Assembly: GCF_006175985.1 (NCBI RefSeq) | Contig: NZ_SRSH01000029.1 | Location: 1 to 48,247 of the forward strand | DNA from: Methylotetracoccus oryzae | GTDB lineage: Bacteria; Pseudomonadota; Gammaproteobacteria; Methylococcales; Methylococcaceae | DNA length: 48,247 nt | Reading direction: 5' to 3' | Shown: positions 43,623 to 48,247 of the stretch, piece by piece | Position numbering within the stretch: the stretch's first letter is position 1 | Layout of the letters: each line of letters starts with the position of its first letter | The notes under the pieces: model-generated | Told to the model about the DNA's origin: nothing | Databases searched by the model: none | What the model saw: only the letters and a program-made list of their open reading frames with translations | Made by a program: the position numbers and the translations under genes

Positions 43623-46600
43623 ATGGTTCCGAAGCGCAGCCCCATAGTCGGACCCTGGCTCGGTTCGGTCGCCTGCGGCGACGCGATGAGCGCACTGATC
43701 CGTACCAAAGACTGGTCGGCTACGCCCATCGGGCCACCTGAGGGCTGGTCACCCGCCTTGCGGATGATCGTGCAGCTCATGCTCGCGAATCGCTTTCCCA
43801 TGCTGCTGTGGTGGGGCGATACGTTCTGCTCGATCTACAACGACGCCTACGTCCCCATTCTCGGCGCGAAACACCCCTGGGCGCTTGGCCGGCCCGTGAG
43901 CGAATGCTGGAGCGAGATCTGGGACGTACTTCAGCCCCTGATCGAGACGCCGTACCGCGGTGGCCCGGCCACGTGGATGGACGACCTCTGTCTGGAACTC
44001 AACCGGCGGGGCGTCCTCGAGGAGACCCATTTCACCATCGCGTATAGCCCGGTGCCTGACGAAACGGCGCCGAACGGCATCGGCGGCGTGCTGGCCACAG
44101 TGCACGAGATCACTGGGAAGGTTATCGGGGACCGGCGCGTGGCCGTCTTGCGCGATCTGGGCGCACGGTCTGCAGAGGCGCGGACGGCGGATGAAGCTTG
44201 TGCCGCCGCAGCCGAGTCGCTTTCCCGGCATCCCAAAGACCTTCCCTTCGCCCTGCTGTACCTGATCGACCCGGCCCGCAACGAGGCCCGTCTGGCGGGT
44301 GCCGCCGGCGTCGAGGCAGAACACCCGGCCGGTCCGGCAGTGATGTCTCTGGAAGACGTGCCGGATGAAACGCTGTGGCCGCTCCGGGCGGCGCTGCGAA
44401 GCGACGCACCGCAAACCGTGGAGAACCTGGATCTCTGCCCGGAAGACCGGGTGCCCGCCGGCCCGTGGTCGGATCCACCGAACATGGCGGTGGTGATGCC
44501 GATTCCGTCCAACAAGGCGCATGTCCCGGCAGGGTTTCTGGTGGCCGGTGTCAGCGCCCGAATCAGTTGGGATGACGCGTACCTGGATTTTCTGACCCTG
44601 GTAGCCTCCCAGATTGCCACCGGCATCGCGAACGCGCGCGAGTACGAGGAAGAACGGAAGCGCGCCGAAGCGCTGGCCGAGATCGACCGGGCCAAGACCG
44701 TCTTCTTTTCCAATGTCAGCCATGAGTTCCGCACCCCGCTGACCTTGTTGCTGGGTCCGACCGAAGAGGCCCTGGCGTTGCCTGACCAGGCCCTCCGGGG
44801 TGAAGGCTTGGCCACCGTCTTTCGGAATGCCCGGCGACTGCTGAAACTCGTCAACACCTTGCTGGACTTCTCCCGAGTGGAAGCTGGGCGGGTACAGGCC
44901 TGTTACGAACCGGTGGATCTTCCCGGCCTCACGGCCGACCTTGCCAGTGTGTTCCGAGCGGCGATTGAACGCGCGGGCTTACGGTTCCACGTGCACTGTC
45001 CGGCACTGCCCGACGGCGCAGAACCCGCCTATGTCGATCGGGAACTGTGGGAAAAGATCGTCCTGAATCTGCTGTCGAACGCCTTGAAGTTCACGTTGAC
45101 CGGCGCGATCGAGGTGCGCGTCGAATCCCGAGGCGCGCAGGTCCAACTGGTCGTGCGCGATACCGGGATCGGCATTCCCGCGTCGGAACTGCCCCGTATT
45201 TTCGAGCGTTTCCACCGGGTACAAAACCGGGGGGGGCGAAGCCACGAGGGTTCCGGTATCGGCTTGGCCCTGGTGCGGGAACTGGTCAAGCTGCATGGCG
45301 GCAATGTGAGCGTCGACAGCGCCGAAGGCCGAGGCAGCACGTTCACCGTTACGCTGCCGCTGGGCAAGGGTCATTTGGATCCGCGACGGATCGGCCCGCC
45401 GTCGGGTCCGTTGGACCACGGCACCCGAGCGTCACCGATCCTTGAGGAGGCCTTGAACTGGCTCCCGGATGCCGAGCGGTCAGCAGAGCGGCCCGGGAGC
45501 CTGGAGCACGAGGTGTTGTTCGAAGCCGAGCCAGGTCGACGCGGGGAGCCCCGGTTGCGGGAGCTGTCAGGCCGTATCCTGTGGGCCGACGACAACGCCG
45601 ACCTGCGTGCCTATGTGGCGCGACTCCTGGGCGAGCGCTTTCAGGTGGAAGCCGTGGCCGACGGTGAGGCGGCACTCGCTGCGGCCCGCACGCGACGGCC
45701 CGATTTGGTACTCGCCGACGTGATGATGCCCCGGCTGGACGGGTTCGGTCTGCTGCGTGCCCTGCGCGACGATCCGGCGACGGCCGGGATCCCGGTCATC
45801 CTGCTTTTAGCCCGGGCCGGCGAGGAAAGCCGGATCGAGGGTATGGGGGCCGGTGCCGATGATTATCTGATCAAGCCCTTCAGCGCGCGGGAGCTTCTGG
45901 CTCGGGTCGAGGGTGCTCTCAAGCTCGCCCGTCTGCGGCAGGAGAACGAGGATGCGCTGCGCGCGAGCGAGGAGCGGCTGAGCTTCGCACTGGAAACGAG
46001 CCGTATCGGAGCCTGGGACCTGGATCTGGTGGAGCACACCGCGTTCCGCTCCCTGCAACACGACCGCATCTTCGGTTACGAGCACCTTTTGCCCCACTGG
46101 ACTTACGAACTGTTCCTCGAGCATGTGCTGCCGGAGGATCGTGCAGCCGTGGACGCTGCGTTTCGAACGGCCACCGACACGCGTCAGGACTGGAGCTTCG
46201 AATGCCGCATCCGGAGCGCCGATGGCGAAGTGCGCTGGATCTGGGCGGCCGGCCGGCACGGCATGGACGCCGGTGGCCGGCCGTGCCGGATGGCAGGTAT
46301 CGTCCAGGACATCACCGAGCGCAAGCGGGTGGACGAGCAGCGCCAGCAGTTCGTGTCGCTGGTGGAGACCAGTCACGAGTTCATCGGCATGTGCGATCTT
46401 CAACTGAAGCCGTTTTACATCAACCCGGCCGGCTTGCGGTTGGTCGGTCTGCGGGATTTTGAGCAGGCGCTGGCAACGTCCGTGACGGACTTTTTCTTTC
46501 CCGAAGACAGGACGCTCATCATGGAGGAGTTCTTTCCCGGGGTGCTGAGGAGCGGCCACGGCGAAATCGAAATCCGTTTCCGGCATTTCAAGACGGGGGA

Positions 46601-47846
46601 GCCGCTGTGGATGATTTATGCCGTGTTTGCCCTCCGGGACGCGGCCGGTCAGACTAGCGGCTACGCGACGGTGAGCCGCGAGATCACCGAGCGCAAGCGG
46701 ACGGAGCAAGCCCTGCTCGAGGCCGACCGCCGCAAGGACGAGTTTCTGGCGACGCTGGCGCATGAGCTGCGAAATCCGCTGGCACCGATACGGAACGGCT
46801 TGACCCTGCTGCGGCAAGCCGGAGGGGACGGGGCAAGCGCTGAACCGGTCCGCGCGATGATGGAGCGTCAGGTGGACCATCTGGTCGAGCTAGTTGACGA
46901 TCTTCTGGAAGTCTCGCGGATCACGCGGGGCAAGATTGCGTTGAGAAAAGCGCGGATCGTGCTTTCGGATATTCTGGGTCAGGCACTGGAAACCAGTCAG
47001 CCGCTCATTCAGGCCGGTGCACATCGGATTACGGTCACCCTGCCGGAAGAACCGCTGCGCTTGGAGGCCGATCCCTCGCGACTCGTCCAGATTTTCTCGA
47101 ATCTGCTCAACAACGCGGCCAAATACACCGATGCCGGCGGGCAGATCAGCATTACCGCGGAACGGCAGGGCAGCGAGGTCGCGGTCAGCGTCCGCGATAC
47201 CGGGATCGGCATTCCCGCCGAGATGCTGCCCAAGGTCTTCGACCTCTTTGCCCAGGTTGACCGCACCCTTGGCCGTGCGCAGGGCGGCCTCGGCATCGGG
47301 CTGGCACTGGTGCGGCGCCTGGTCGAGATGCACGGAGGACGGGTCGACGTGCGTAGTGACGGCGCCGGCCAGGGCAGTGAATTCCTCGTGCATCTGCCTC
47401 TCGCGGTCGAGCCTACGGTCGGAATCGAATCGCCGGCAGCGAGTCGGGCGGCATCGATCGGTGTGTCAGCGGGTCGTTTGCTGGTGGTGGACGACAGTCG
47501 TGACGCGGCGGACACCCTGGCCTTGCTGTTGCAGACGTCGGGGGCTGAGGTCCGGGTGGCCTATGACGGGCCGTCGGCCTTGAAGGTGGTCTCGGAATTC
47601 AAGCCTGCCGCGGTGCTGTTGGATCTCGGAATGCCGGGAATGGACGGTTATGAAACGGCGCGCCGTATCCGGGAGTTGCCGGGCGGCACCGAGATGGTGC
47701 TAATTGCTTTAACCGGCTGGGGCCAGGATGACGATCGACGCCGCACCCGCGAGGCGGGGTTCGATCACCATTTGGTGAAACCGGTCAACTTCAGTCTGTT
47801 GCAGACCCTACTGGCGTCCTTGGGGCCGGCCGAGCATAAAGCCTGA
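43623..47846 (+). CDS. Hybrid histidine kinase with two complete kinase cores
   Basis: About 1,407 aa from ATG 43623; an in-frame GTG at 43614 is also possible. Order: PAS-type domain (to about 165), GAF (about 175-345), first kinase core with SHEFRTPL (His near 367), NLLSNALKFT, DTGIGI, GSGIGLALV; receiver 1 with LADVMMPRLDG (Asp near 699) and IKPFS; PAS (about 785-905); PAS (about 910-1030); second kinase core with AHELRNPL (His near 1047), NLLNNAAKY, DTGIGI, LGIGLALV; receiver 2 with LLDLGMPGMDG and VKPVN. No membrane segment, so a cytoplasmic sensor. No cognate regulator gene is adjacent. Confidence 0.95.
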   Translation: MVPKRSPIVGPWLGSVACGDAMSALIRTKDWSATPIGPPEGWSPALRMIVQLMLANRFPMLLWWGDTFCSIYNDAYVPILGAKHPWALGRPVSECWSEIWDVLQPLIETPYRGGPATWMDDLCLELNRRGVLEETHFTIAYSPVPDETAPNGIGGVLATVHEITGKVIGDRRVAVLRDLGARSAEARTADEACAAAAESLSRHPKDLPFALLYLIDPARNEARLAGAAGVEAEHPAGPAVMSLEDVPDETLWPLRAALRSDAPQTVENLDLCPEDRVPAGPWSDPPNMAVVMPIPSNKAHVPAGFLVAGVSARISWDDAYLDFLTLVASQIATGIANAREYEEERKRAEALAEIDRAKTVFFSNVSHEFRTPLTLLLGPTEEALALPDQALRGEGLATVFRNARRLLKLVNTLLDFSRVEAGRVQACYEPVDLPGLTADLASVFRAAIERAGLRFHVHCPALPDGAEPAYVDRELWEKIVLNLLSNALKFTLTGAIEVRVESRGAQVQLVVRDTGIGIPASELPRIFERFHRVQNRGGRSHEGSGIGLALVRELVKLHGGNVSVDSAEGRGSTFTVTLPLGKGHLDPRRIGPPSGPLDHGTRASPILEEALNWLPDAERSAERPGSLEHEVLFEAEPGRRGEPRLRELSGRILWADDNADLRAYVARLLGERFQVEAVADGEAALAAARTRRPDLVLADVMMPRLDGFGLLRALRDDPATAGIPVILLLARAGEESRIEGMGAGADDYLIKPFSARELLARVEGALKLARLRQENEDALRASEERLSFALETSRIGAWDLDLVEHTAFRSLQHDRIFGYEHLLPHWTYELFLEHVLPEDRAAVDAAFRTATDTRQDWSFECRIRSADGEVRWIWAAGRHGMDAGGRPCRMAGIVQDITERKRVDEQRQQFVSLVETSHEFIGMCDLQLKPFYINPAGLRLVGLRDFEQALATSVTDFFFPEDRTLIMEEFFPGVLRSGHGEIEIRFRHFKTGEPLWMIYAVFALRDAAGQTSGYATVSREITERKRTEQALLEADRRKDEFLATLAHELRNPLAPIRNGLTLLRQAGGDGASAEPVRAMMERQVDHLVELVDDLLEVSRITRGKIALRKARIVLSDILGQALETSQPLIQAGAHRITVTLPEEPLRLEADPSRLVQIFSNLLNNAAKYTDAGGQISITAERQGSEVAVSVRDTGIGIPAEMLPKVFDLFAQVDRTLGRAQGGLGIGLALVRRLVEMHGGRVDVRSDGAGQGSEFLVHLPLAVEPTVGIESPAASRAASIGVSAGRLLVVDDSRDAADTLALLLQTSGAEVRVAYDGPSALKVVSEFKPAAVLLDLGMPGMDGYETARRIRELPGGTEMVLIALTGWGQDDDRRRTREAGFDHHLVKPVNFSLLQTLLASLGPAEHKA

Positions 47847-48247
47847 CGCCCGTGAGTCGTCCGCCGTCTGCCCTGGAGCGGTGACGCCCTCGTTTCGCAT
47901 GCGCCCTGAGCCACATGGCTGGCGTGTGTTACGCGAAATGGCTGTTGACGGCTCACCCCAGATCTCCCGTTTCTTGGCGGATTTCCGGTCACTCCGCCTC
48001 TCCGCATGATTTGGGCTGTGGACCGCAGCACAGCGCGGATTCGGCCAACAAGCGGGTTTCGACGAGTTGGGCCGGAGCGGGAGTTGTGCGGTTCGTGTCC
48101 GATGCGCCGAGCTATCTCTCAGGTGGCGCATGAAGAGGCCAGAATCGCCTGGAGGAACTGCAGCACACAACCGATCTTGCCGCGGTGTGCGGAGGGAGAT
48201 ATGGGGTCAGGGAGCTTGCTGGTTGGGGCTGGGCCAGCGCAGGGGCG
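47847..48247. other. Terminal intergenic region with an IS-end-like segment
   Basis: 401 nt to the window end with no supportable gene. GCTGTTGAC at 47941 begins a 65-nt stretch (to 48005, ending in CGCCTCTCCG) that aligns with the insertion-like segment at 31256-31320, including CCCG-TT-TTGGC and CGCCTCTC blocks. It may be the end of an insertion sequence of which no transposase is seen here. Confidence 0.4.

Noticed and set aside
43749..44857. Overlapping minus-strand frames opposite the kinase gene
   Set aside because: Mirror frames of conserved kinase domains with no independent support.

Overview
The window is GC-rich DNA from a proteobacterium. I infer a beta- or gammaproteobacterium able to handle or respire nitrogen oxides, because it carries cytochrome-c-type NO reductase norCB, an NsrR-type Rrf2 regulator, NnrS and IncP-like conjugation genes; genus cannot be read from the sequence. 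It falls into two parts, meeting at a 45-nt 3' tRNA-Lys fragment at 31134-31178 that looks like one attachment site of an integrated element.

Region 1 (1-8.9 kb) is the end of an RP4/IncP-type conjugation module, all on the + strand: trbJ (3' end), trbL, trbN, traJ, traI, traG, traF, then a recognisable IncP-like oriT at about 6001-6100 (nic at about 6067/6068), then traK, traL, traM. A convergent ardC antirestriction gene (-) follows. RP4 has the same gene families, but its oriT lies between divergent traJ and traK; here oriT is between traF and traK.

Region 2 (8.9-31 kb) is cargo. A complete DNA phosphorothioation set is present: dndB-dndC-dndD-dndE (-), divergent dndA (+), and a phosphorothioation-associated methyltransferase-like gene (-). 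The usual dndF/G/H restriction genes are absent from the window. In their place, convergent with dndE, lies a + strand cassette: a phospholipase-D/superfamily-2 helicase fusion, a 64-aa protein, a DndD-like SMC/Rad50-type ATPase with an internal cysteine cluster, and a 152-aa protein of unknown family. Upstream of it is an AIPR-like gene whose ribosome binding site lies inside a terminator-like hairpin. This group is the best candidate here for an unusual or little-described phosphorothioation-dependent defence. Further right are a two-gene TPR/unknown unit and an AT-richer pair encoding a secreted and a membrane protein, then a decayed transposase-like gene and the tRNA-Lys fragment.

Region 3 (31.2-36.7 kb) is a scrap zone: diverged repeats, an IS5-type transposase C-terminus, a truncated IS110-type transposase, a TumE/TumA-like toxin-antitoxin pair with a clear palindromic operator, a helicase fragment and a J-domain protein.

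Region 4 (36.7-48.2 kb) is a nitric oxide cluster: norB, norC, a small membrane protein, a tiny RIC (repair of iron centres) remnant, a 2Fe-2S/FAD reductase and a truncated haemoglobin on the - strand, divergent from nsrR and nnrS (+). Candidate NsrR sites lie between nsrR and the haemoglobin gene. A 1,400-residue double hybrid histidine kinase ends the window.
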